A DNA stretch of 64,000 nt from positions 852,786 to 916,785 of the forward strand of contig ML213508.1 of the NCBI GenBank assembly GCA_004369045.1, written 5' to 3'. A program made the translations under genes and the position numbers. Of this stretch, positions 11,387-22,335 are shown in pieces. A model generated the notes under the pieces. It saw only the letters and a list, made by a program, of their open reading frames with translations, was not told the origin of the DNA and made no database searches. Positions within the stretch are counted from its first letter, which is position 1, and every line of letters starts with the position of its first letter. Origin of the DNA: Heliocybe sulcata (lineage: Eukaryota; Basidiomycota; Agaricomycetes; Gloeophyllales; Gloeophyllaceae).

Positions 11387-13503
11387 ATGTCTGCGAAGGA
11401 ACAGATCGACGAGAAGGACTCCTACGGTGAGAAGGGTGACCTCGAGAAGACGATCGTACAGACTCTCCCCGTCGATGAGAGCGATGCTGGTAACTCTCCC
11501 AACCACCCTACTCTTCTTGCGAACATCGGCTAAGTAGTCGCGCGCCAGTTCTCGCAGAGAGCGACTACACGGAGGAGCAGTACAGCAAGCTCAAGCGCAA
11601 GATCGACTTGTACCTCCTTCCGCTAATGTGGTTATGTTACGGCGTCCAGCAGGCCGATAAGACGTCCATTGGCACCCAGGCTACCTTTGGTCTTCGAGAG
11701 GATACACACCTGGTCGGACAGCAGTATTCATGGCTTACGACGATATTTTGTAAGTACTATGCACACATCGAAGATTGCTGTTAACCTCGTGTTCCAACGT
11801 CCGGCTTAACCTAGATATCACGTATATGTGCTTCGAGTTCCCGTCCAATCTCATCCTGCAACGCTGGAAGATGGGGCGGACGCTCTCAATGTACATGATT
11901 GCCTGGGGTATCATTGTCCTTTGCATCGGCTTCGGTATGTCACGTCCCGTCTTACCTTGTCCTCTTCCTGACTATCAGCCCAAAGCTAAGAACTTCAAGC
12001 ACCTGATCGCTCTCCGTGCACTTCAGGGCCTAGCGGAGTGTTGCATCAGCCCAGGCTTCATCCTGGTCGTCGGCAGCTGGTACAAGACCAAAGAGCATCC
12101 ATCGCGTGCATTAGTCTTCCAGAGCGCCAACGCGGGTTTCGGGATCATCGCCGAACTGGTGTTGTATGGCATTGGTAGGCAAGGGGAGAAACACCCTAGT
12201 GTGCAGCCATGGCGTGGGATGTCCTTCGTACGTCCCATTGCCAGCCTGGACGTGAGCTTCTGAAAGTGCTGAGCCGACATGTATAGTTCCTTGGGAGTCT
12301 GACCGTTGTCGTCGGCATCATATGTCTGTTTCTCCTCGGCACGCCATCTGAAGTGAGGTGGTTGACCCCCGAGGAACGGAGAATGGCCAACGCGCGGATT
12401 GTCGGGAACAACACCGGTCACGACACGACCGGCATTAAGAAGTGGAAGTGGAAGCAAGCGGGGGAGTGTCTGCTGGATCCTTGTGTGCGTACCCTGCGTT
12501 CCTCTACTTCTCCCCTATCTTTTATGCTGACATCTCAGTACGTAGTTCTGGTTCGCCGGTATCAATGCCTTCTTAAGTTCGGTCCCGAATGGCGGCTTGA
12601 AACGTTTGGATCAATCATCAACACTACCTTCGGCTTTAGTACGTCGTTTTGGAGTAATTTCCAGCATCCGGTCGAATTGATACCATTTTTCTGTCAGCCA
12701 ATTTGCAGGTCATTCTTCTTGACATTCCCAGGTCTCTCTTCTCCGTCTTCTACTTCATTATCATCGGACTAGTGACCACCCGCTGGAAGAACCTGCGACT
12801 GTAAGTACCACAATGTGCGGACAGAACTTATAGCCGACACAGGAAACTGTAGATACTTCATGGCCTTTTCCACGATCCCGCCATTCGTCGGATTCCTTGG
12901 CATGTCTCTTCTCCCGAACGAGCACCAGTACAAATGGACGAAGTGGGGTATGTGGCTCTGTGTATCTTCCTTTGCGTTTCCTCAACGATCCCTAGGCTGC
13001 TACTTCATGACCGTGCCTTTCGTCATCTCCATGTTCCTGGCCTGGTCACTTATCCCCTCCAACACCGCAGGCCGAACGAAGCGGACTCTCACTTCATCAT
13101 TCACCTTCGTCGGGTACTGTGTCGGGAACATGGTCGGATCTCAGATCTTCCGGGCACAGGATGCCGTGCGTTCTTTATACTGTCTTCATCTCCGTGACTA
13201 ACGACATCCGATACGATACTCTGTGCAGCCCAAGTACACGAACGGCACAATCGCATGCGCAGTATGCTTCGCGCTGGAGTTCCTCTTGTTGTGCTGCTGG
13301 CGGATTATATATGTGCTGCGGAACAGGCGTCGGGATAAGGCCATGGCCACGGACGGTCTTACCGAGGAACAGCGCAGCCGGCTGGGCAAGGAGCTCGGTG
13401 AGAAAGATACAACCGACTTCGAGAATCCATACGTAAGTGGGATGTATAAGGGAGCCAGTAACCAGCTTATATTGATTTGTTACAGTTCCGTTACACGATG
13501 TAG
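11387..13503 (+). CDS. MFS permease of the Dal5/allantoate (anion:cation symporter) type
   Basis: About ten exons. After an acidic cytosolic leader (MSAKEQIDEKDSYGEKGDL) come the family hallmarks: RKIDLYLLPLMWLCYGVQQ, ADKTSIGTQATFGL, a helix containing FEFPSNLILQRW, ALRALQGLAECCISPGF, then FLLGTPSE before the long central loop. The second half has FMAFSTIPPFVGFLG, TAGRTKRTLTSSF and VGYCVGNMVGSQIF. A tiny last exon adds FRYTM before the stop at 13501-13503, matching the FRY ending usual for this family. These plasma-membrane carriers take up organic anions such as allantoate, ureidosuccinate or other carboxylates; the substrate cannot be fixed from the sequence. All splice joins checked are in frame, so the gene looks intact. 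Confidence 0.85.
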
Positions 13504-13909
13504 ACATCAGTTTCTCTTGCAGTATTCCTTGTATGTATCATTTAAATTTGACGGTGCCTTAGACCTGTATGCGTGTTGGAAGTGCTTCCGGTAGTATCCG
13601 TGCAACCAGGACAGACTGCGCGGAACTGACTCGATCAATATCGACCTTCGGAATTCGGTGCCAGGGCAACAGGTTACATACATAGCTCTAGAACAAGAGT
13701 AACATAGATACATTGATGATGAATCTCTAGCGCGATGGCTAACCAGTACGAGTTCTATCCCGGGTATAGAATTCAAGACTACAGAAAGGCGCTTCGGCCT
13801 TCTAGGTATTGGCACACGAGGTTTCCGGAAGAGTCCATGAGGATGTCACAACTATACACAGCGAGCTACTGTGGTACTAAGCTAAACGGTAAGGGTAGCG
13901 CATCCGTTC
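13504..13909. other. Convergent intergenic region
   Basis: The rightward MFS gene and the leftward GPI-protein gene converge here. The region presumably holds both 3' untranslated regions. No further gene or structured repeat was seen. Confidence 0.4.
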
Positions 13910-14922
13910 TCAGCAGAACATGTACAGCGACAAAAGCGTAAGAAGAGCAGTAGCGCAAAGCATAGGATCCGATCTTAAAGTCGGGGCGGAGCTGGTTCCG
14001 CTGCTGGATGGAGAAGAAGAGGCGGCCGGAGAGGTGGAAGAGGCCGAGGAACGAAGCGAGGTGCTCAAGGAACTTGATGAGGTTCGCGAGCTGGGTATCG
14101 TGGCGGTTGAGGCGAGACTGGAACTCGAGAGGGACGGCAGACTGATGGTGCCGATTGTTGACGTCGAAGTGACGGATTGAGGTGTCGGACTGGAGACGGA
14201 GGACGCCACGGGGACTGTGGACGTAAGGGAGGAGATTTGGGTCGGCGTGGAGCCGGACATTCCATCCAACCTATCATTGCGTGAAGATATCACTTCAGAA
14301 GATGACACTTTGGACATATTAGCATACTGACCTGAAGAAGGGGGAATAAGAGATGTATGGGGTTGAGGAGTTCGTCTGATTCAGAGCGACGGACTGAAAG
14401 CGGACGTAGCTGAATATCACGTTCGTAAGTTGTTCTATTGAGGCAGACAGGGGGATCACAACTCACTAGCCGTCGCCGTTAGGTCCAACTGCAGCGTTTG
14501 GCTGTACATCCATGCTCAAGTTTGCAACATTCAAAGACATAGGAGAAGCCATACCGTGAACTGAAGCGAAAGAGTGGACGCTGGATTGACAGGCTCTATT
14601 TCCTGCAACAGCTCCTGGGCACAGAGTCAGGACCATTCGCCGCAGGGAAACACAACTCACATCGCTCCCAGTATAGAGACCGACTGTGCAGGCTCCAAGA
14701 CTGGATAGCAGCGGTACCTCTCCGTTGTCCAGCCAGGTAACTGTGCACGGTTGCCCTGCATGGCACGTCGAGCCTGCAGCCGGTGAGGCGACCTGAGCGC
14801 ACCAGGAAATTAGCATAACACCTCTCCATCGTGAACATGCCAGAACTCACATATAGCTCAGCTCTGGCGATGTTAATCGTGCACAGCACGGTGAACGCCA
14901 GGATATGGTACAGGAAAACCAT
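13910..14922 (-). CDS. Kre9/Knh1-like Ser/Thr-rich GPI-anchored protein (copy 1)
   Basis: Six exons from ATG 14922. A signal peptide (MVFLYHILAFTVLCTINIAR) is followed by the single Kre9/Knh1-like beta domain: SPAAGSTCHAGQPCTVTWLD, then CTVGLYTGSD, then the diagnostic end VGPNGDGYYVRFQS. A Ser/Thr-rich region of about 100 residues follows, then a hydrophobic C-terminus (ATALLTLLSLYMFC) typical of a GPI signal. The domain is named after yeast Kre9/Knh1, which act in beta-1,6-glucan assembly. Single-domain GPI forms are abundant in Agaricomycetes and mostly uncharacterised. A second copy sits at 47785-48786. Cell-wall or cell-surface location is well supported; the precise role is not. Confidence 0.85.
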
Positions 14923-15355
14923 AGTGTCTTCGAACTTGCAGCGGCTTGAATAAATGGCGACTAAGAATGAAATGCTCGGTGAAAAGGAGAGCTTGTGTTC
15001 AGGAATTCTGGAGGAAGCTACTAGGGAAGAAATAGGGAAGCCATGAATCGCATCCTGCAAGCTGCAGGCAAGGTGGAGTAGCAGCCACTGCGACAGAACG
15101 GAGTTTGCCGAAACGCCTCGCTACTACTACGGGAGGCGAGCTGAGGCAAGACGGAGCTTCACCTGATCGCCTCAGGAGCATAGGGCTCCCTGCTTCCTAC
15201 TCTTTTCTCTTCCAAGCGTGATCCTCTCAAGATAAAGAATTCAATACGCAGACACTATAGCGGAGCGCGAAGGTAGGTAGCCCATGACCGAAATCCCGGC
15301 TCTGTGGCTTCATACCCTCACATCAAATGGAAATAACATCTTCGCACTGCGCGAT
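14923..15355. other. Intergenic region
   Basis: Upstream region of the Knh1-like gene and 3' flank of NYN-1. No supported gene. Confidence 0.4.
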
Positions 15356-16728
15356 TCAGATACAAGCCAGTGGTATGCGATGCCATATGTTGCGCAATTC
15401 TATTTGATTGCTGACCAGGTTGATGATAATATCGCTCTTCGCGTTCTTGATGTACGTGTCGAAGTCATGCATTCCAAGGTGCATTCTGAGAGCCTCGGTC
15501 CAAAAGATCTCTTGCATGGTAGTGCGCTTGATCTTCGTAATGCCAACCAGGCGGTTCTGCTCCAGGAATCTGACCAGAGGCCTGTATCCCCAGGGTATCG
15601 AGGACGCTCGGACCCCCCAAATAGATATCCCGGGAGGGTTCAGCTCGTCCATGTCTCCGAAGTCTTCCAGCGGAATTACGTGGAGTGTTTCCTTTGCAGT
15701 CCGTACTTTGGGTTTTGGTGGCTTTGTCGTCGGTCCTGAGGGTGCTTGAGGCTGCTTTCCCGAGAGTGTACTGGCCTCTCCGGAGAGCGGCGCGGCCAGT
15801 GACGCGGATTCTTGACAAGCGGCCACTGGCGGTATGATCGTTTCCTCCGGCAACACCGGTCTCTGGCGCGTTACAATTGGTACCTCCTGTTGGCAGGTCC
15901 AAGGGAAAATCGACGTCCCTATCTGCAGGATTAAATGCGCAATCTCCACGTCTTTAGCCTCAGCTGTGACAACCAGCTCGCTATCCATTGACTCTTCTGC
16001 CTTCGCGGGTTCCTCTGAAAGAGCCTCTTGGGTTATTCCATCCGGATCCTCTGGGCAATGGCGGGACTTACCATCAGGACCGTTTCCAAGCACATTCTCT
16101 TCGGAAGCATTCAGCGGGCTGGACACGTCTATGCTTGCGTCTGCCATCGGAGCCTGACGCCACTCGTCCGATCTTTCCTCGAACGAAGCATCTCCCGTGT
16201 TTGGCGAGGTGACGATGACGTTGTAGCCTCGCTGCCGCAACATGGAAATAACGCGGGTGAACCTGCACTCATTTGAGATAACAAGGAGGGTCGCCGCTGC
16301 TGGATTATCCATGGCGAACATCACCATATCCACTAGTAGCATGACCACGGAGATTGTACATAAGCAGGATGCCTCGAGTAACCCTGCCGCGAATAATCCT
16401 CGTACGCACCCGTTATCATGGCTTCGACGCTACTTCCACTTTCATTGCTGGGACAGTCGACCAGTGATATACCACCGGTCTGTAACATACTCCGTCTTGT
16501 AAATTCATCCGGGATGCTGTCTAGCTGGGCATACGCCTTGAAACAGGTGACAATGCCGTGCGCTTTGGCTTTGGACGATATCGCTTTCACATGTTCATGA
16601 AGCTCTCGAGTGGTCCAAGGAATGCTAGACTCTAAGTCCAGTCGTCGAACGACAGGCCGTGGCGTTAAGTTTGGTTATGACAACTTACCGAAGTCCCAGA
16701 AGACGCCTACTCGTAGCTTGGGCGTCAT
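15356..16728 (-). CDS. NYN-1: NYN-domain protein with ruined active site
   Basis: Three exons: 16728-16689, 16631-16410 and 16332-15356, joined by two phase-1 GT-AG introns as in the other seven copies. The order is an N-terminal strand (RVGVFWDF), the remainder of a NYN (PIN-like RNase) fold, a linker of about 170 residues, and a C-terminal winged-helix-like module (YRPLVRFLEQNRL to IELRNIWHR). The acidic residues expected in the active site are largely gone. The first motif reads DFESS instead of DYEN. The second reads DCPSNESGSSVEAM instead of DCPHNGRKDVADKM. The third reads SNECRF instead of SGDCDF. The frame is nevertheless open throughout, so this looks like a pseudoenzyme, perhaps still binding RNA or partners, rather than a collapsed gene. 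It is the outermost left copy and the most divergent. Confidence 0.8.
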
Positions 16729-17013
16729 GGATAGCAGCGCAAGTAACGCCATCAGCTTGCAGACGGCCTACTTACATACAGGCATGCTGACAGTCGCACG
16801 CTTGAGCCGCATGGCGGTACACTTCCACTATTGCGCGAACGAAGCTATCCCTACAGACCTCCTTAATGATGAAGCCAGACCACAACAGTACACCCTGAAT
16901 CCATACACACAGCTGCGACGAGAGAATGCCATGACTGCAACAAGTACTCCCTATATAACAGGTAGCTATACTGGAGCTGCGAGGCATGAGTATCGAACAA
17001 GACCCAGCGACCT

Positions 17014-18942
17014 CTAGAATGTCGCACCGTGCCACCTGCTCTTCAGCGTGATTGTCCTGTCTTTGCCGTTCTTTGTACTACCCCCGGACATGTCAATAAT
17101 ATTAGCAGCAGCGGCACTGCCAAGGTACGTTTTCAGCTTAATGCCCTGTCCTATTTCCCGCTGAAGATTCGGCTTCGCCCAAAACTTCTTTGTTAGCGAT
17201 TTCTTTGTTACCGGGCATCCTGCCAACCGCTGAGACTCCAAGTATCTTACGAGTGGCCTGAACCTAGTCGCAACCCTCTGGCCTATTGGTCCAGGGTGGA
17301 AGGCACCGGGGGGAGCAATACGGTCAAGGGACGATCTGAGGAAAATCGTCGCGCCCGTCGTATCTCTGTGCATACCAAAGGAAGACGGTAGATCCTTAGC
17401 CCGCGCTGGGGCCACGGGATTGTCGTTCGTAGTGGTGACGACCCCGGGAACATCTCTTGAAGGTGCCTTCAGGGAGTCTGCAACGAACGCTGAGATGAAC
17501 CGCTGCGCCGAAGGTACGGCCACAGGTGGATTGAGAGGAAGCGTCCCGGCAGCTTGCGGCATAACGGCAGCCCGAGATAAATCACCCGTGGCCCAGCCTA
17601 ATACTGCCGTAGGATTTATAACCGCTGCAGGTTCCGCCGGCATGATGTTCGGGCTATCAAAGGAAGACGCTAGTGAGATGTCTGACCCTTCAGCGCCCGA
17701 CCATCCGTCCGGCAGAGACTCAGCGACTATAATCTCCCCGTCCCCGGGCCCTGCTGCGCTTACGGAAGACGTATAGCCATTCGAGACGTCTCCCTCCGAG
17801 GCTGACGACATGCCAATACCCGAAGATAGTGCAGCTTGTCTATAAGGGTTCCTCCTGACTAGCTCTGTCGGATGCCATGAAGATGGGTCAGCGGAGGATG
17901 CTGGTGGGAAAGAAGATCCGCAAAATGGGGATTCTGGAGGGATATGGTCGGCTGAGATGGCAAAGGTTTGGTGAGGTGCTCCCTTAGACTCGTTAGCGAC
18001 CATATTCGACACAGCAGGCGAGCAGGGCCTGCTATCACCTAGCAGGTGTTGGAATACTGAGTACGGTAGAATCGAATGATGGAGACTCTGTAAATCATCG
18101 CCATCACCATTAATAGAGGACTGCTCTTGAATTGGGCAAGAGGGTGCGTTCTCGATTTCAGAAGCCGTGATAACTTCCAATGTCGTGACGAGAGCAGGAA
18201 GCCCCTCTTCGAAGGCCAGGGTGCTGGAGCCTAGCTCCGCCGCCTCCGAAGCTGCTCCAGCTGTGGCAAAATCGGTTTCGGGCACGATGTGGACGTAGTC
18301 AGAACCCGTAGAGACAGAAGAAGGGATTCGGTGATGCCCTCCCCATGGCACCGAAGCTGCAGTGACATCTCTACCCAACACGTCCCTGCGCCAGTCCAGT
18401 GCCTGGGAAGCAACGGATTTGAGAGATGCACTGGCGGACTTGGGTGCTATAAGGACAACACCGTAGCCGCGGAGACGGAGCGTGGAGACGGCATAGGCAA
18501 AGTCGCAGTCGCCAGAGATCAGAACAATAGTCGCTGGTGCGGGCTGGTCTAGGGCGAACGCAAGACTATCAACTGTTGACATGTGAGCGTTTCCGAGTAT
18601 AAAACAATTTGGATTCCTGAAAGCGTAAACTTACCAATGATCACCTTGTCTGCGACGTCCTTCCTGCCATTGTGAGGACAGTCCACGACTGTTACACCCG
18701 AGCTCTGCAGATTGAAACGCAAAGTACTGGAAGAGCCCATCCTCGAGAGGTCCATGTACGCCCTAAACTGGGTGACGGAGCCGTACTGACGAGCAATGGA
18801 CTCTACCTTGCTCGCGACTCCCTCGGCGATCGTGGTGGCTGAGGCACATACATTTTCTGAGAAACGGTGTTAAGACGCCACACAACATACGGAGAGAAGA
18901 CTTACCGAAGTCCCAAAATATCGCCACTCGTTGATCCTGCAT
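17014..18942 (-). CDS. NYN-2: NYN-domain putative endoribonuclease with C-terminal winged-helix-like module
   Basis: Exon 1 (18942 to about 18906) encodes MQDQRVAIFWDF; exon 2 (about 18855-18636) begins ENVCAS and ends VADKVIIG; exon 3 runs to the stop at 17014. All three active-site motifs of the NYN family are kept: DFEN across the first intron, DCPHNGRKDVADK, and SGDCDFAYA. A conserved helix LDWRRDVLGR follows. The linker of about 320 residues is Ala/Ser/Pro-rich and contains the recurrent motif LHHSILPYSVFQHLL. The C-terminal module starts FRPLVRYLESQRL and ends ITLKSRWHGATF. Expected activity by family: metal-dependent RNA cleavage. The RNA target and pathway are unknown. Confidence 0.85.
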
Positions 18943-19631
18943 AACAAGATATAAAGCAAGGGTAACAAGACGCGCTCGTCGACAGCTAAGTACACTGAAC
19001 AGAAGGGTGCGGCCTTCGTAGCATATAGCCTCATGGCCAGAACGACGCTACTGACTCATGGCGCCCAAGCTTATCGTGGATATCTACTCTCCGTCCTTGG
19101 GCAGCCTTCTGCCTCGTGACGGTTGCAGTCTATTATTATTGAGTCTCTTCACAGGGGTCTCCTTATGCTCGCCGAATGGCATTATAGATGTGGGACTGTC
19201 GAACACACCAGCAGAGCGATGGCATCCTCCAGAGTCAAGCATTCTTAAGGGAGCAAACAACGAAGGAGATCCCATCCGGACTCCGACGTTGTGCCATGGG
19301 CCACTTTATTTACCGCTGTTTGGCTGCCGTACAGGTCCGCGTCTGTTAACTTGCTTACTTGACAATCTGAGTCCACTACAAAGACCCCTTGTGCCGTGTT
19401 ATTGTACGTAACAAATCTACGAGGGCTAGCTACAGCGAGAGCTCTCCTAGGGGATCATGAAGCGCATTTTGCTATATACCTAAGGCAAAATCGACGCACG
19501 TTACCTATGGACGTACAGGGAGACGATGTTCCTGTCCAGACAGTCGTCACTCCTCCATGCGGTGATATTCAGACTGCGTATCGCGCAGGCGCAGCATTGA
19601 AAAAGTGAAGCAATTGATATTGAAAGCGGTT
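18943..19631. other. Intergenic spacer between NYN-2 and NYN-3
   Basis: Promoter side of NYN-2 and 3' flank of NYN-3. The last 30 bases before NYN-3 (about 19610-19650) resemble the corresponding flank of NYN-4 near 22330-22360, so the duplicated unit extends beyond the coding region. No gene seen. Confidence 0.5.
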
Positions 19632-21603
19632 TCATCGCAATACGAATCCATGCCATCGTTCCTTGAGAAAAATGTCTCCTGGGTCATGATTCTCCAAGCT
19701 CCCAGTGACCCAAATAATGTCTGCGGCAGCAGCATCCCGTATGTGCTGCTTAAACCTTTTATTCCCTGTCAGCTCTTGCACTCCCTTCATTTTCCAATAC
19801 TCGGTATGAGCCATTTTCCATCGTCTGGGATACATCCCAGTTCGCCGCCCGTCTTGCAGCCATTTCACCAGCAATTTGAATTCAGCGCGAAGGGCGCTTC
19901 CACTGCCGGAGACCGACTTCTTCGTAGAAGTGCCAACAGAGGGTGACGGTGCGGCGCTAATCGGAACGGCAACTGGTGATGGACTCTTCTGTGCCGTACC
20001 CGAGGAGCTTGTAACGGATTGAATAAGTGCAGGCCAGTCTGGCTTAGACGGGCCGGCTGCATCATGTTGCGGAGACTGGGGTACTGTAGATGTGGATAGG
20101 GATGCAAGGGAAGATGCCGCAGATGCAGCCGGCCAACCTTCAGGCGCAAGCGAACTTGGAAGCGTGGCGCCCGTAGCAGGTGGCGCGGCCGCTGCAGTAG
20201 TAAGTTTAGTCGAGGATGTTGCTTGGGTCATGTTGACAGTAGGTGTAGTGACGTAGGGCGATAGTGGCTGGGCTAACACCTTGGTCAAAGCAGCCGTTGG
20301 GACTTCGGCAACCGTCGCCGTAGCAGGAGCAATAAGAGGCATGGCGGTAGGAGTGGGCATCGCAGTGTGTGTAGATGAGGATTTTGGCAACGTCGAGGCA
20401 CCAGTAGCTGCAGTATCCACTGCCCTTGACGCGGCCTCCGGCACATCAGACATCGTCAGCCACTCCTGGTGATCTTTCCCTCGACGAGGAGTCTGCGATA
20501 CCTCAGTAGATTCCAGTACAGCATTTGCAGCGACTCCAGCGCTCCGATTCGCGACTTCAACCTCCGGAGGAGTCGTGCTGTTACGGGAACTCTCAAGGAC
20601 AGATACTGCGGAAGATCTTGGTGATACGGGGGAAGGGACTGCGCAGGCCACCGACGTGGAGCAAGACCCCATGGAGACATCGCTGACAGCGGTCTCCGAC
20701 GAAGTCGGTGTGGCGAGGATGCTATCCTCAACTGCAGGCTGAAAAGTTGTCGGAGGAAGGCCTGAGTGTCGAAGACCGTCTACTCTGTCCTTGCATAGAA
20801 CAGGAGGGGTATAGACAGGTAATTCAGTGTGACATGTCCTCGCAATAGTCACGTCTGGCGCGGCGCATCCCGGTGCTATCGCTGAGAGATACCTTCTCCG
20901 CAGCTCCTGCAGCGTCCCAACAGCGTCCACATTGGGTTCAACAGTGTTGCCGAGTGCATCCGGGACGGTATAGACGGAGGAGTTCATGCGTGAGTGACAT
21001 CCACATACCACAGAAGGCGTCTTAGCGGCTCTACCCAATATGTCTCTATCCCAGTCGACTACGAGGGAAGAGACAGACTTAATAGACAAGCTAGACGCCT
21101 TCGGTGCTATGAGGATGACTTCGTGACCCCTTAGCCGCAGCGTAGATACCGCGTAGGAGAAGTCGCAGTCTCCGGAAATTAAAACGATAGTGGCGGGAGT
21201 CGGACTTTCAAAGGCGAAAGCTAGCATGTCAACTGATCTCGTGTGAGCGGACTTTCCAATGCTAGTCAGCGGCTGTACTTACCAATCATCATTTTGTCCG
21301 CGACGTCTTTACGACCATTATGTGGACAATCCACCAGCGTCACGCCCGACATTTGCAAAGCCGAGCGATGGGCGTTAGATTTCACTGAGGACATCTCATC
21401 ATGGTCGATGTAAGCCCGAAAGAGGCTCACAGAACCGTAGGCACGGGCGACCTCTCTGATGTTGCCAGAGATGGCATTGCCGGCGACGGTGGTCGGTACT
21501 CGAACGTTTTCTTGTAAATGATGTCAATTTTGAAGACCATGATGCATGCCATGTACAAACCGTAATCCCAGAAGACGGCGACGCGACTACCCAATGCCAT
21601 CAT
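19632..21603 (-). CDS. NYN-3: NYN-domain putative endoribonuclease with C-terminal winged-helix-like module
   Basis: Exon 1 (21603-21562) encodes MMALGSRVAVFWDY; the start could equally be the second Met. Exon 2 starts ENVRVP and ends VADKMMIG; exon 3 begins VDMLAFAF and runs to 19632. Catalytic motifs are intact: DYEN, DCPHNGRKDVADK and SGDCDFSYA. After LVVDWDRDILGRA there is a linker of about 330 residues rich in Ala, Ser, Thr and Pro, then the C-terminal module (FKLLVKWLQDGRRTG to IFLKERWHGFVL). It is nearest to NYN-4 in both protein and promoter, so these two are a recent pair. A TATAAAA box lies at 21653-21659 on the minus strand, about 50 nt before the start. Confidence 0.88.
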
Positions 21604-22335
21604 GCAAGAGGAAGAGTCTCGTCCACGAAGACATTGGCACGGCCCGTTGCGCTTTTATACTCCCCGGCGCGGCGTGCACAACTCGGAGCATTGGGGCGGG
21701 GCCTGTTGTCGGAGATCCAGGGGCCCTTCCTATGTATAGACAAGTACTCATGGGCGCGACAGAAGAGGGCGCCGTACATGATATATGATATACGAATCCA
21801 TCACTTTAGATCCTACCTCGCATCTTGTCCATAGGAAGCAGTGGTCACCGAGCAGCGATCCGTCTGCAGGCATCAGGCAAAGTGACGAAAGAAACGAGAA
21901 TTGCGGATTTATGAAGATATTGTATTTGGTTCTGTTTAGTCTGGTGGCGTCGGCGGCGTTAACGACATCCTAGGTCCTACATTACATATCAAATGTTTAT
22001 ACCGTCTATAGCTTATTTGACAATTGCACCGGTAGACCGGTGCAATATGTTTCCTTTTCATACAGAGTACAAGGTCAAGACACTGCCCCCAAAATGCATA
22101 TACATGGTAGGCGTCAACACTACGCAGGAGACACCACCCGTGAGTCAACATCCTCGCGGCTCCCCAAGTAGACGTAGGTCATCTCCCCGGCCGATGTTCC
22201 CTGATCCACGAGAGAAACTAAGACAAGAAGGAGCGTCTGCCCAGATAAAAGAGCCATAAAATAGCAAGTACTTCCTTACGACCTGACAACAGACAAGCTG
22301 CAGTAGCTTGTTTCGCAGCGCCTGGAATGGTTTCG
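21604..22335. other. Intergenic spacer between NYN-3 and NYN-4, duplicated promoter
   Basis: The first 180 bases (leader and TATA region of NYN-3) align by eye with 24383-24560 upstream of NYN-4. Shared blocks include the GGAAGAGTCTC segment and GGGCGCGAC about 140 bases further on. A second shared block with a TATTTGGTTCTGTTTA-like core is at 21920-21970 versus 24715-24770. The spacer also holds a perfect inverted repeat at 22024-22045. No coding gene is supported. Confidence 0.55.
22024..22045. repeat. Perfect 10-bp inverted repeat, 2-bp spacer
   Basis: TTGCACCGGT at 22024-22033, then AG, then ACCGGTGCAA at 22036-22045. It can pair as a hairpin or serve as a dimeric protein-binding site. 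It lies about 420 bases upstream of NYN-3 and 290 bases beyond the stop of NYN-4. I did not see it at the matching place upstream of NYN-4. Confidence 0.7.
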
